Below, piece after piece: positions 8,437-16,079 of a DNA stretch of 24,174 nucleotides (position 1 is the stretch's first letter; every line of letters starts with the position of its first letter). Where the stretch lies: NCBI GenBank assembly GCA_027577415.1, contig JANBQS010000256.1, positions 1-24,174 of the forward strand. Reading direction: 5' to 3'. The stretch is from Coemansia sp. RSA 922 (lineage: Eukaryota > Kickxellomycota > Kickxellomycetes > Kickxellales > Kickxellaceae). Below the pieces are notes generated by a model. That model ran no database searches. It saw nothing but the letters and a program-made list of their open reading frames with translations, and had not been told where the DNA came from. Both the position numbers and the translations under genes were made by a program.

Positions 8437-9432
8437 TCAGCGAACGCTCTTTCTCAACTCTGGCGGGGTTAGCAGGGCGCTGGACAGTATCTTGCTTTGC
8501 TTATTGCCTGGTTTCTTCGGCGGCGGTGGCAATGCTGTGCGGTTAGACCTGAGGTCTTGTGGTGGTGGGTTTACTTGAGTAGCCGCACTATTCGAGAGCT
8601 TTCGCGCGGCGGGCGGTGGCACGCTAAGGCGCAGCTCAGCGCCCTTGACTGGCATCTCAGTATGTTGCTGGGGTCGACGCATGCCCTGTAGTTGTGCCAA
8701 TCTGGATGCTGCTATGGAACTAGCTGGCGCCATGCCCATGCTATCCAGCAGTTGGACTAGGTCGCCCACGCCTGCTCTGCCAGCAGCACCACTACTGGGC
8801 TTGCGAGTCGGTAGTGGTCGTTGCGGCATCCTGTCAGGCACAACAGCTACACTCATACTCCTACCGGGCCTTACGCTAGCAGGCATGCGCACTTCGCTAT
8901 CAGCAGTACAACGTGTCTGGGCTTTCGATGTAGGGCTGGTGTCAGCAACCACATTGCCAGTCGCTGGGCGTGATCCGCGGTTTGCTAATATACGGCTGGT
9001 AGGCGTACTAAGTATAGCCGTTCCACTTGAGCTTCCCACGTTGTCATCGACGTGCTCGCTACAAGATCGATGGTCCGCAGAAGGCAGAACATCTTTGCTG
9101 CACTCGACCACAACCTTGTCCTCTAGTGGCTTGGCCTTGCTCATAGTACGCCGATAGACGGCGAGTTCCTTGCGAACTGGGTCAAAATTCTCCTTCTCGG
9201 CGCCTATCAGTGAGTTTGGCGAAAGTGAAAACTTTTTGTTGACATTATTCACTTCCTGCAGGATGCCGCATCCCGTAGAAGCTGTGTTTCGCGCGCGCCC
9301 AGGTTGCAATGGTTGCCTGTCGTGTACTTTGACTAGTTTCGACTCCGGTCGCGTCGGAGGAGTGCTTGGGTCGACGAAGACGCCAAACGCACTCTTATCG
9401 CCCTTAGGGAGTGCCGATGTTTGGCGCATCAT
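8437..9432 (-). CDS. Disordered protein with KEN box and CDK-type sites, unknown function
   Basis: The 331-residue product has no recognisable folded domain. It is rich in Ser, Pro, Arg and Ala, with a Pro-rich C-terminal tail. Visible short motifs are a KEN box at 80-82 (within GAEKENFDP), RxxL destruction-box-like sites nearby (RQPL 39-42, RKEL 87-90), and many Ser/Thr-Pro sites, including TPPTRP near the N-terminus and TPPELRK at the C-terminus. This combination is what one expects of an APC/C substrate phosphorylated by CDK, for example a mitotic or securin-like regulator, but no homology was recognised and the assignment is inference. A short hydrophobic segment, DLVQLLDSMGM, may be a binding helix. 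The open frame begins at a TTG (9450), so I chose the first ATG at 9432; the next codon is also ATG. An upstream exon cannot be excluded. Confidence 0.65.
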   Translation of the reverse strand: MMRQTSALPKGDKSAFGVFVDPSTPPTRPESKLVKVHDRQPLQPGRARNTASTGCGILQEVNNVNKKFSLSPNSLIGAEKENFDPVRKELAVYRRTMSKAKPLEDKVVVECSKDVLPSADHRSCSEHVDDNVGSSSGTAILSTPTSRILANRGSRPATGNVVADTSPTSKAQTRCTADSEVRMPASVRPGRSMSVAVVPDRMPQRPLPTRKPSSGAAGRAGVGDLVQLLDSMGMAPASSIAASRLAQLQGMRRPQQHTEMPVKGAELRLSVPPPAARKLSNSAATQVNPPPQDLRSNRTALPPPPKKPGNKQSKILSSALLTPPELRKSVR

Positions 9433-9751
9433 GTTTTTGGGAGAAAACAACTATACGCCAAGTGGTCGACACTAGTACAGTAGCGGTGAAGCTAGCAGGC
9501 AAAAAGAATGTATACAAATTTAAGAAGAAGAAGAAATATTGCAACAGGAGAAATGCACCCAATTGAGGAGAAAAGTACACCCACAAAGAAAAAAGATCGG
9601 GGGAGGGACACGGATCTTCAACCTAGCGTAAACAAATACAGCTGCAATTTATGCTCAGCAAAATCCCGGATTAGGCTCACCGCCATAAACAAAACATCTC
9701 CCTAGCTTGCTTTCAGGATATGCCAACATACTTTGGATATATTGCCAAATC
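9433..9751. other. 319-base gap: promoter of the KEN-box gene and 3' region of the F-box gene
   Basis: This AT-rich interval lies between two minus-strand genes. It includes a short (AAG)4 run at 9522-9533 and A-rich segments. No open frame with recognisable similarity and no RNA gene is seen. Confidence 0.5.
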
Positions 9752-11785
9752 TTAATCCAAAATGGTAGTAGAGTTGAGTTTGAGCACTGCTCGCACCGGT
9801 ATCCCAGAAAACTCCTCCCTCGAGCATTTGGCCCTGATCCTCAAATACTTGAGATGTGGCCACGTCTGCTGGCCAAATGTCTGTCGCACTGCCTCGACGG
9901 AGAACTTTTGTACATCCATCAAGTCGAGAACCTGCATTTCGGTGAGGACATGGGGATCGAGAGCGAGCAGAAAGGTGTCGTCCAAGCGTAGGCAGCTCCA
10001 GGTCTGCAGAACGCGCAGCCTCGTACACTTGGTCACTAGCTCAGCCATCGCCGCTGAGCTGACCGGACACCCGCCGACATTGAGTCTGACCAGTAAATGC
10101 GACAGATTGTTGATGATGCCGTGGATTGTCACATCGGTTGCGTTGGTTGCACGGATCCGGAGCTCCTTCAGTCGCGGACAGCTCTCAACCACTGGCAGTA
10201 AGTCTGTGTCACCAAGCTCCACACGATTAGTGACATCGAGGCTGCTGAGCATACGCAGCTGCTCCGAGACCACCTGTAGTGGCTGTGTATCCCACATAAT
10301 GAAATCGCTGAGATCCAGCTTTTCCAAACGCGGGTACGCCTGGAACAAGCGCGTTAGAATACCTAGTCGCCGGCCGTGGCTCGATATGCCGGTCGGGTTC
10401 TTGATCACAGCTTCCAGTATATTAGGACAGAACCGCTCCATAAACTGGTGCATGCGCAGCACTGTTCCCTCGGATACTTCGTGGTACAAATAGGCATTGC
10501 TCTGGGAGGCGCTGGAGCTGTGTCCTGTCCCACTGGCTTGGCGCGAGGGAATGTTGGCGCCATTGACAACCCCAGAGATGTTCATTGCACCCAGTCCTGA
10601 TCCACCGCCACCGCCCCAGCTGCTACCAGAAACCGAGTGTGGTAGCGATTCGCTGAGCACGTTACCTGGTCCGGGTGTGCCCGGTATCGGCACTGCATAT
10701 ACTGGAGGAAGAAGTGGCGAGGGCGAGGTTAGATTGCTCGCTCTGGACGCCCGACGTCCTATACCACCACTTGAGCTAGGCGTGGCGGACGACGAAAAGT
10801 CTGGCAAGGGCGTGGTTGCCGTCGATCCAGCTCTGTGTCGCGACGAAGTCAAGGCCAAGGGAGAGGGCGGCGGCAAGTGTCCTGAAGTCAGTGGATACTG
10901 TCGTGGCGACGAAGCACTGCTGGCAAACCCGCTGTAGAGGCTACCAAAATTGTTCGCGGCTGCAGCAGCAGCGGCGACAGCGTCCAACTCTGCTGCCGTC
11001 GGCGCTGTCGCCAGGTCATTCAGCTCGGCCAGATCGCCCAACTGCTGCTGATGATGCGGTTGATGTGACGACACAGACCCAGACCGCGACAGGGGTCTCG
11101 ACAGCGACCAGCTGCGCGTATTTGACATGCTTACCCGCCGAGATGAGCTGGTGTGATTGTGCTGGAATTCCAGGATCGGGGGCGTAATAATCACTCGGCG
11201 GACATGGTGGCCAAATCGGCTGAGCGGGTACTTCATCGTAGCCAGTCTGCGCTTGTCGAGCGGAAATATCATTGTGCGCCAGAGAAGCGGATTCCCTGCT
11301 GACCGCCACTGTCGCGAGACCTGCACGACGGTTTTAAGGTCGTCGTTGCCCAAATACAAGAATATTTGCCGGAATAGCTCTGTTGGCAGTACGTGGTACG
11401 CTGACGCAGTCGACGAGAAGGAACATGCAGAGGCGGACCGCTTAAAGTGGTACGATGCCAGCGATTCTGTTTCTGTAGCTGCCGCCGAGTCCATTATCGA
11501 GCATGTCGATGCATACGATGCCGCTATCGATGAGACGTTGGATGGTGCTGGGTAGTGGTAGGCGTTGCTGCCACTGAGAATCCCCATTCCGTAGCCCGGG
11601 TAACTAGGCGGCCGCCCGCTCCCGCTTCGCTCAAAGGTCGCGCTAGCAGCACTGTTCCGGCGAGAGCTTTCGGGGATATCCATGGCTGATATTGGTGTGT
11701 ACAGCAGGCAAGTAGGCGTGTGCTCTCTCAGGATGCCGGCTTGTGCTGAGCAAGTGCAGTACTCCTCAGGCTCGCGCGAGTCCAT
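9752..11785 (-). CDS. F-box and leucine-rich-repeat protein
   Basis: The 677-residue product has an F-box at about residues 131-174 (begins LPTELFRQIFLYL, ends with the NPLLWRTM signature). The C-terminal ~235 residues (about 443-677) have leucine-rich-repeat spacing of the cysteine-containing/AMN1 type (PRLEKLDLSDF, PRLKELRIRAT, LVRLNVGGC, TRLRVLQTW, MQVLDLMD, PHLKYLRIRA). F-box proteins bind Skp1 through the F-box and recruit substrates to SCF ubiquitin ligases through the repeats. Between the two domains are ~260 residues of Ser/Gly/Ala/Pro-rich, probably disordered sequence; the N-terminal 130 residues are also Ser-rich with a Cys cluster (EEYCTCSAQAG) at the start. The frame runs upstream of this ATG to a TTG with a hydrophobic stretch, which I treat as 5' leader. 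The specific substrate or orthologue is unknown. Confidence 0.88.
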   Translation of the reverse strand: MDSREPEEYCTCSAQAGILREHTPTCLLYTPISAMDIPESSRRNSAASATFERSGSGRPPSYPGYGMGILSGSNAYHYPAPSNVSSIAASYASTCSIMDSAAATETESLASYHFKRSASACSFSSTASAYHVLPTELFRQIFLYLGNDDLKTVVQVSRQWRSAGNPLLWRTMIFPLDKRRLATMKYPLSRFGHHVRRVIITPPILEFQHNHTSSSRRVSMSNTRSWSLSRPLSRSGSVSSHQPHHQQQLGDLAELNDLATAPTAAELDAVAAAAAAANNFGSLYSGFASSASSPRQYPLTSGHLPPPSPLALTSSRHRAGSTATTPLPDFSSSATPSSSGGIGRRASRASNLTSPSPLLPPVYAVPIPGTPGPGNVLSESLPHSVSGSSWGGGGGSGLGAMNISGVVNGANIPSRQASGTGHSSSASQSNAYLYHEVSEGTVLRMHQFMERFCPNILEAVIKNPTGISSHGRRLGILTRLFQAYPRLEKLDLSDFIMWDTQPLQVVSEQLRMLSSLDVTNRVELGDTDLLPVVESCPRLKELRIRATNATDVTIHGIINNLSHLLVRLNVGGCPVSSAAMAELVTKCTRLRVLQTWSCLRLDDTFLLALDPHVLTEMQVLDLMDVQKFSVEAVRQTFGQQTWPHLKYLRIRAKCSREEFSGIPVRAVLKLNSTTILD

Positions 11786-12270
11786 ATCTGAAAGAAAAAA
11801 AAAGTATAGTGGAGGGCAATTGTGTCGCTGTCTTCGTCGGAGGTAGAAAACAAAGTAAAATAATAATAATAAAAAGTGGCAGTCAAGGTCCAAGGTAACT
11901 CGCGCGCCAGTTCCTTTTCTTTGAGGCGTTGGTGGGCTGAGACTAGAAACACACGCCGCAGCACTTTGGAAATACTGACAAAGAAAATATATATATATTT
12001 AAATTTACAAGTGCGAGTCAAAAAATTCTATGGAGAGTAGCACTCGTATATTGAAACTCATGGTCATATCTTCACACGTGACTGGTGATTAAAATATTGG
12101 CATGGACTGATCCAGCGCATACGCAAGCACCCATCCACACGTCAGTCCTCTCGCTCAAGCTTCCCAGTGGTCTTGCATTTCTTTTTTGACATCCTCAACA
12201 GCAACTAATTTAGCTATTTATTCCACTCGCAACACGGCCAATCTTTATCTCCCGACTATAGTTTTAAAAA
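11786..12270. promoter_or_regulatory. Divergent promoter region between the F-box gene and PRE3
   Basis: This 485-base AT-rich interval separates the divergently transcribed F-box and proteasome beta1 genes. It holds an AT-repeat (ATATATAT, about 11989-11997), a trinucleotide ATA-type run at 11860-11878, a palindromic CACGTG at 12075-12080, and a CCAAT-like GGCCAATC about 35 bases before the PRE3 ATG. No coding capacity is apparent. I looked for the yeast Rpn4 proteasome element (GGTGGCAAA) and did not find it here. Confidence 0.5.
12075..12082. promoter_or_regulatory. E-box CACGTGAC in the PRE3/F-box divergent promoter
   Basis: CACGTGAC matches the consensus of bHLH factors such as Cbf1/USF. 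It lies about 190 bases upstream of PRE3 and about 290 upstream of the F-box gene. A single short motif can occur by chance. Confidence 0.3.
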
Positions 12271-12909
12271 ATGGCATCGCTGAGACCTGGAGAGGCCAAT
12301 TTGGGTACCACCATTATGGCGGTGGAGTTTGATGGCGGAGTAGTAGTGGGAGCCGATTCGCGTACTACAACCGGCGCATACATTGCCAATCGCGTTACAG
12401 ACAAGCTCACAAAGGTGCACGACCACATCTACTGCTGCCGTTCAGGTTCCGCAGCCGATACTCAGGCTGTGGCCGATATTGTCAAATACCACTTGGACTT
12501 GTACTCGGCCCAGCACGGCGAGGCACCTACAGTAAAGGTGGCAGCGTCCCTGTTCCAAGAGATATGCTACCAGAATAAGAACAACTTGAGCGCTGGTATT
12601 ATTGTGGCTGGATGGGATGCTCGTGACGGCGCTTCGGTCTACGAGATCCCTCTCGGAGGATCCATTCATCGCCAAACTTTTGCTATTGGCGGTTCGGGAT
12701 CTACCTATATCTACGGTTACTGTGACAAGGTGTTCCGTGTCGGCATGACAAAGGAGCAATGCGTGGATTTTGTCAAGAACTCGGTGTCTTTGGCTATGAC
12801 GAGAGACGGGTCGTCGGGCGGTGTAGTTCGTCTGGCGGTTATTACAGAGGATAATGTCGAGAGAATATTCGTCCCTGGTAACATGCTTCCCGAGCAGTAC
12901 CTGGGCTGA
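12271..12909 (+). CDS. PRE3: 20S proteasome beta1 subunit (caspase-like activity)
   Basis: The 212-residue product is the catalytic beta1 subunit, orthologue of yeast Pre3 and human PSMB6. The short propeptide (12 residues) ends LG before Thr13, which becomes the N-terminal nucleophile after autoprocessing. In mature numbering Asp17 (D29 of the precursor, in [12 protein letters not shown]) and Lys33 (K45, in TDKLTKVH) are present. Arg45 (R57, in [12 protein letters not shown]), which shapes the acidic-residue-preferring S1 pocket, is also present. Other family marks are [28 protein letters not shown] and [10 protein letters not shown]. Length is normal and there is no intron. The leader contains AT-rich and TTTAAAAAATGG sequence directly around the start. 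This is a core component of the 26S proteasome, active in nucleus and cytosol. Confidence 0.98.
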   Translation: MASLRPGEANLGTTIMAVEFDGGVVVGADSRTTTGAYIANRVTDKLTKVHDHIYCCRSGSAADTQAVADIVKYHLDLYSAQHGEAPTVKVAASLFQEICYQNKNNLSAGIIVAGWDARDGASVYEIPLGGSIHRQTFAIGGSGSTYIYGYCDKVFRVGMTKEQCVDFVKNSVSLAMTRDGSSGGVVRLAVITEDNVERIFVPGNMLPEQYLG

Positions 12910-14041
12910 TCACCCTCCGAGTAACAGAGCAAACAGCGACCGTAGTGATATCTATTAGCAGTTTTAATTTTGATATCAGGAATTGAGAATTAAAGGCACC
13001 AGATCAAATAGCTTCTAACCCCGTTGCTTGGCGGCGGCTAAGGAAAGAACGACGAACGGGCCAGGTGGTACAAATGGATGATCTGCACAAGAGGACGTTG
13101 CACAAATTACAGCAACGCAATATTTCGGCCATGAAGAGACAAATATTTAGAAGAGTCCGCGTTTAGCGGCAAACAGTGTTAGCTGATGCAGCAAGTGTGA
13201 TATAGAGAGCATCACGCAAATTGAGCAGCCTGACGTCCACGTACCGTCAGCCATGCATCAACTCTGACATTGTTCATGCATTAGAATGTGGCTAGCCTAA
13301 AGGCCGGCTACAAGCCGTCGCCACTGCTCACGAGACTAGACTAACAGGTATATAGCAGCAAAAATTAAACTTGGCGTCCATCTAGGACATCCTATCTTTT
13401 TTGCCAACTGCCGATCTACATACAGCGGTTTCTGCTTGCTTAGTGCAAGCATGGTTGGATTCTCCCGTACCAATTACATCCTCCGAGCAAGAGTCTGTGT
13501 CACAACCACTGCCTAATTAGGCGACTCCTCCATGAGACAAAAAAGACATGCGAGGCAAAATACAATGACGGTGATAGGTGCACGAGATGCCGTGTCCATC
13601 AGGTGTCCGAATGGTTCAGGCCATTTGCTCATATTTGTGCCCTCGATACACACCCTCCCCGTTTAGTGGACTTTTTTTTTTTTGTGCAGGCGCCCAGCAA
13701 AACATAAAGAGGAGCGTGCAGGACGACACTCGGGCTCGCCAGTACTGCTCATATCCTCTTATACTTTTTTTGGTCGTTATACTCCAACGTTTCTGAGAAC
13801 ATCTCACGCCCCCTCCCTACCTATAGACTTTTTTTTTCCTTCTCATTCTTGAACAATCGGGCTGTACTGCGCCTTGCTTGTTTCTCTCAACAAGGAACTA
13901 TTTTTTTTTTTGCACTTTGTCTTGGTTGATGGCTCAGCGTGCTCACGCTTTATAACTCGCTCACAGACATTGCCTTTCTCTAAAAAGGACCAGAAATTAA
14001 CTTTTTAAACCCGCTTTATATTTATTTGTCCGCCACATACC
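12910..14041. promoter_or_regulatory. 1.13-kb non-coding interval upstream of the first sugar transporter
   Basis: After the PRE3 3' end the interval contains no recognisable gene. Several homopolymeric T tracts (about 13672-13684, 13828-13836, 13901-13911) and C/T-rich blocks occupy the 400 bases before the transporter ATG. A TATA-like TTTATAAC lies at about 13949-13956, 86-93 bases before the start. The length of this region is unusual for the window and suggests an extended regulatory region for the transporter. A 30-codon ATG frame at 13074-13166 is too short to support alone. Confidence 0.5.
12989..12994 (+). terminator. Possible poly(A) signal ATTAAA of PRE3
   Basis: ATTAAA lies 80 bases after the TGA stop. 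It is the best candidate signal before the long intergenic region. Confidence 0.35.
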
Positions 14042-15580
14042 ATGATCGACTCGCGTACGGTCGGCGTTACCAAGTATCAAGCCTTCTGTACGGCCCTAGC
14101 TGCCATCGGTACATTTAACTTTGGCTGGAACATTGGATCCGTCAATATCCCCGGCGATGTCCTCCAGAACTGCGTCACCGGTCGCAAGTTCTACGGACCA
14201 TTCCCATCATGTATCGACGTTTCGTCGGGAACCGTGTGGGGCATTATCGTCGGCTGCTTCGCACTTGGAGCCATTATCGGTGCCGTCGTTTCAAACCCAG
14301 TCATTGACCGCATGGGATACAAGTTTGCCCTGTCTTGGTTCGCACTAGCCAACGTAATCGGAGCCCTGCTACTCTCATTGACGACGTCTATCCCGCAGTT
14401 CATCATTGGCCGTGTCTTTGTCGGTATTGCTGCTGGAGCTGCCAACAACGCGCTATCTACCTATGTATCAGACATGACTACGCCTAGGGGTCGCAATGTG
14501 TTGGGTGGCGGTGTGCAGTTTGCTTGTAATACGGGAATTATGCTTAATAACGCGTTTGCTTTGGGATTAGCACCGCCGCCACGCTGGCGTATCTTGTTCT
14601 CGTTGACTGGTGTATTTGGCTTGATAAACTTTGCCTTGTTTCCGTTTGCCAGCGAGTCTCCCAAGTGGCTGGTCTCTAAGGGTCGCTTCGACGAGGCCCG
14701 CGAATCGCTCTCGCGCTTCCGTCAGGGCGCCGACATTGAGGCCGAGTTTAATGACATGGTACGCGCCGATCAAGAGAACCGCGAGCGAACCGAGGACGTC
14801 AACGTCGTGCAGGTCATTCGGGGTCAAACGCCAGACAATCTGCGGCATCAACTTTTGTGTGTATCGGCACTAATGTTTTTCCAGCAGTTATGTGGAATCA
14901 ACGCCGTTATCTTTTACTCGACTCAGATCATCAACAAATCGACGCACGATGACCCTGCTGATATTCCTACTTTGGCGCAGATCTTGTCGTTTGTCATATC
15001 AGTAGTTGCTCTGATTTTCACCTTTGCGGGCATGGTTCTGGGAGCATACTTTGGTCGTCGTACGCTGTTGATGTTCTCGCATGGCACGATGGCGCTATTC
15101 TCGGCTATCATGGTCGCTGGATCAGTCAAGGATATTACTGGCTTGGTGGTCACCATGGTTTTCCTATTCAACGCCTTTTTCAATCTCGGTGTTGGACCCA
15201 TCCCTTGGGCCACTGCTGGTGAAATGACTCCACGCTACGCGATGACAGCCATGTCGGCTATCGGAACTGGTATTGGCTATGTCTTCACCTTTGTTATTGG
15301 CGTTATCTTCCCACCGATGCAGACGGCATGGGACAACTACACGTTCTTCTTCTTCATGGCTTGGAATTTGGCCGCAGTCTCGTTCGTCTTTTTGTTTGTC
15401 CCAGAGACCAAAGATCGCCGTATTGAGGACACTGTGCGCACTCACTCTTGTGGCGTCCACTTTGTTGTAGGCAAGAAGTGGCAAGTCGAGGTTGCCAGAG
15501 AGAAAGACGCCGCTGCTGTGGCCACTGCCAATTACAATGCTGTGTTGGAGGCATCTAAACCCAACAGCAATGTCGCCTAG
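14042..15580 (+). CDS. MFS sugar transporter A (GLUT-like, sugar porter family)
   Basis: The 512-residue product has the 12-helix layout of the sugar porter family of the major facilitator superfamily, with both ends predicted cytosolic. Signature motifs appear in order: NPVIDRMGYK after helix 2 (85-94), GRVFVGIAAG (123-132), ESPKWL with the KGRFDEA loop (205-219), QQLCGIN (281-287, sugar-binding Gln/Asn), GAYFGRR (334-340), GPIPW (385-389) and the PETKD end motif (454-458). The helix-1 segment FNFGWNIGSVNIPGDVL and the QQLxGINAVIFYST and GPIPW segments resemble animal GLUT proteins more than typical yeast hexose transporters. It is probably a plasma-membrane hexose facilitator; substrate and direction are not determined by sequence. 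The C-terminal tail is short and ends after an Ala-rich helix. A tandem paralogue follows 499 bases downstream. A 1.1-kb upstream region may carry regulation. Confidence 0.93.
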   Translation: MIDSRTVGVTKYQAFCTALAAIGTFNFGWNIGSVNIPGDVLQNCVTGRKFYGPFPSCIDVSSGTVWGIIVGCFALGAIIGAVVSNPVIDRMGYKFALSWFALANVIGALLLSLTTSIPQFIIGRVFVGIAAGAANNALSTYVSDMTTPRGRNVLGGGVQFACNTGIMLNNAFALGLAPPPRWRILFSLTGVFGLINFALFPFASESPKWLVSKGRFDEARESLSRFRQGADIEAEFNDMVRADQENRERTEDVNVVQVIRGQTPDNLRHQLLCVSALMFFQQLCGINAVIFYSTQIINKSTHDDPADIPTLAQILSFVISVVALIFTFAGMVLGAYFGRRTLLMFSHGTMALFSAIMVAGSVKDITGLVVTMVFLFNAFFNLGVGPIPWATAGEMTPRYAMTAMSAIGTGIGYVFTFVIGVIFPPMQTAWDNYTFFFFMAWNLAAVSFVFLFVPETKDRRIEDTVRTHSCGVHFVVGKKWQVEVAREKDAAAVATANYNAVLEASKPNSNVA

Positions 15581-16079
15581 TCTTTTTCTTTTTTTTTATT
15601 CAATTCTTTTATGCGAAAATCTATTCACACTAATCTTCTACTCCAGCGTGTCCTCTGGGTAATACACCCGGGTACCATTCATCCTCCGCACGAGAATAAA
15701 AAGGATCTCAGCACTATAAACTCAAGAAACATGAAAGGGGAGGAGTGTGGAGAAAAACGGCATGTATTATTTTTGTACCTAAGTGATCGAGAGGTCCTCA
15801 TGTAAGGCCATGTGGATGGATTAAGATACATGCGTGGAGGGGCGGGGAAGGGGGAGCAACGTGAGCTCTACAAGTGGACATATACACACGTTTAGCGTAT
15901 ACGACAGGAGATGGGGGGTGGCACTAAGCGCAGCCACTCTCCATTGCACTGACTTTTTTGTCCAATCCTCCTCTTTTTTTATGGCGATATCTCTTGCATT
16001 TGCCTACAGAAAAAATATAACCCTACTCTTTATATTCTATTTTTTTTCTTTTAGTATCTCTGACATTAGCGCTTGAATC
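15581..16079. promoter_or_regulatory. 499-base interval between the two sugar transporters
   Basis: The first part holds the 3' end of transporter A: a T-rich run after the stop, then AATAAA at 15695-15700. The rest is the promoter of transporter B. It includes G-rich blocks at 15836-15855 and 15913-15918, with GCGGGG at 15842-15847 matching the SYGGRG consensus of Mig1/CreA carbon-catabolite repressors, and an inverse match CTCCGC at 15684-15689. A long pyrimidine run ends in TTTTAG 25 bases before the ATG. Confidence 0.45.
15695..15700 (+). terminator. Possible poly(A) signal AATAAA of transporter A
   Basis: AATAAA lies 115 bases after the TAG stop. It is a plausible signal but more distant than in the neighbouring genes. 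Confidence 0.4.

Noticed and set aside
8437..9432. Naming the KEN-box protein a securin
   Set aside because: The motif set is suggestive, but there is no recognisable separase-binding segment and the C-terminus is basic and Pro-rich, not acidic as in known securins. It is left as unknown.
11786..11893. A 36-codon in-frame extension of the F-box protein with a hydrophobic, signal-anchor-like stretch
   Set aside because: It begins at a TTG, not an ATG. It is AT-rich and contains the simple-sequence repeat of the leader. A membrane anchor would be odd for this family, so it is treated as 5' leader.
9752..11893. Plus-strand open frames of 70-240 codons opposite the F-box gene
   Set aside because: They are antisense shadows of a well-supported gene, with no recognisable domains and mostly Ser/Arg-rich artefactual composition.
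16020..16055. Possible 3' splice site (pyrimidine tract ending TTTTAG) just before transporter B
   Set aside because: It could be a 5' UTR intron acceptor, but no matching donor or upstream coding exon was identified, and the ATG at 16080 gives a full-length protein. Pyrimidine-rich leaders are common in this window.
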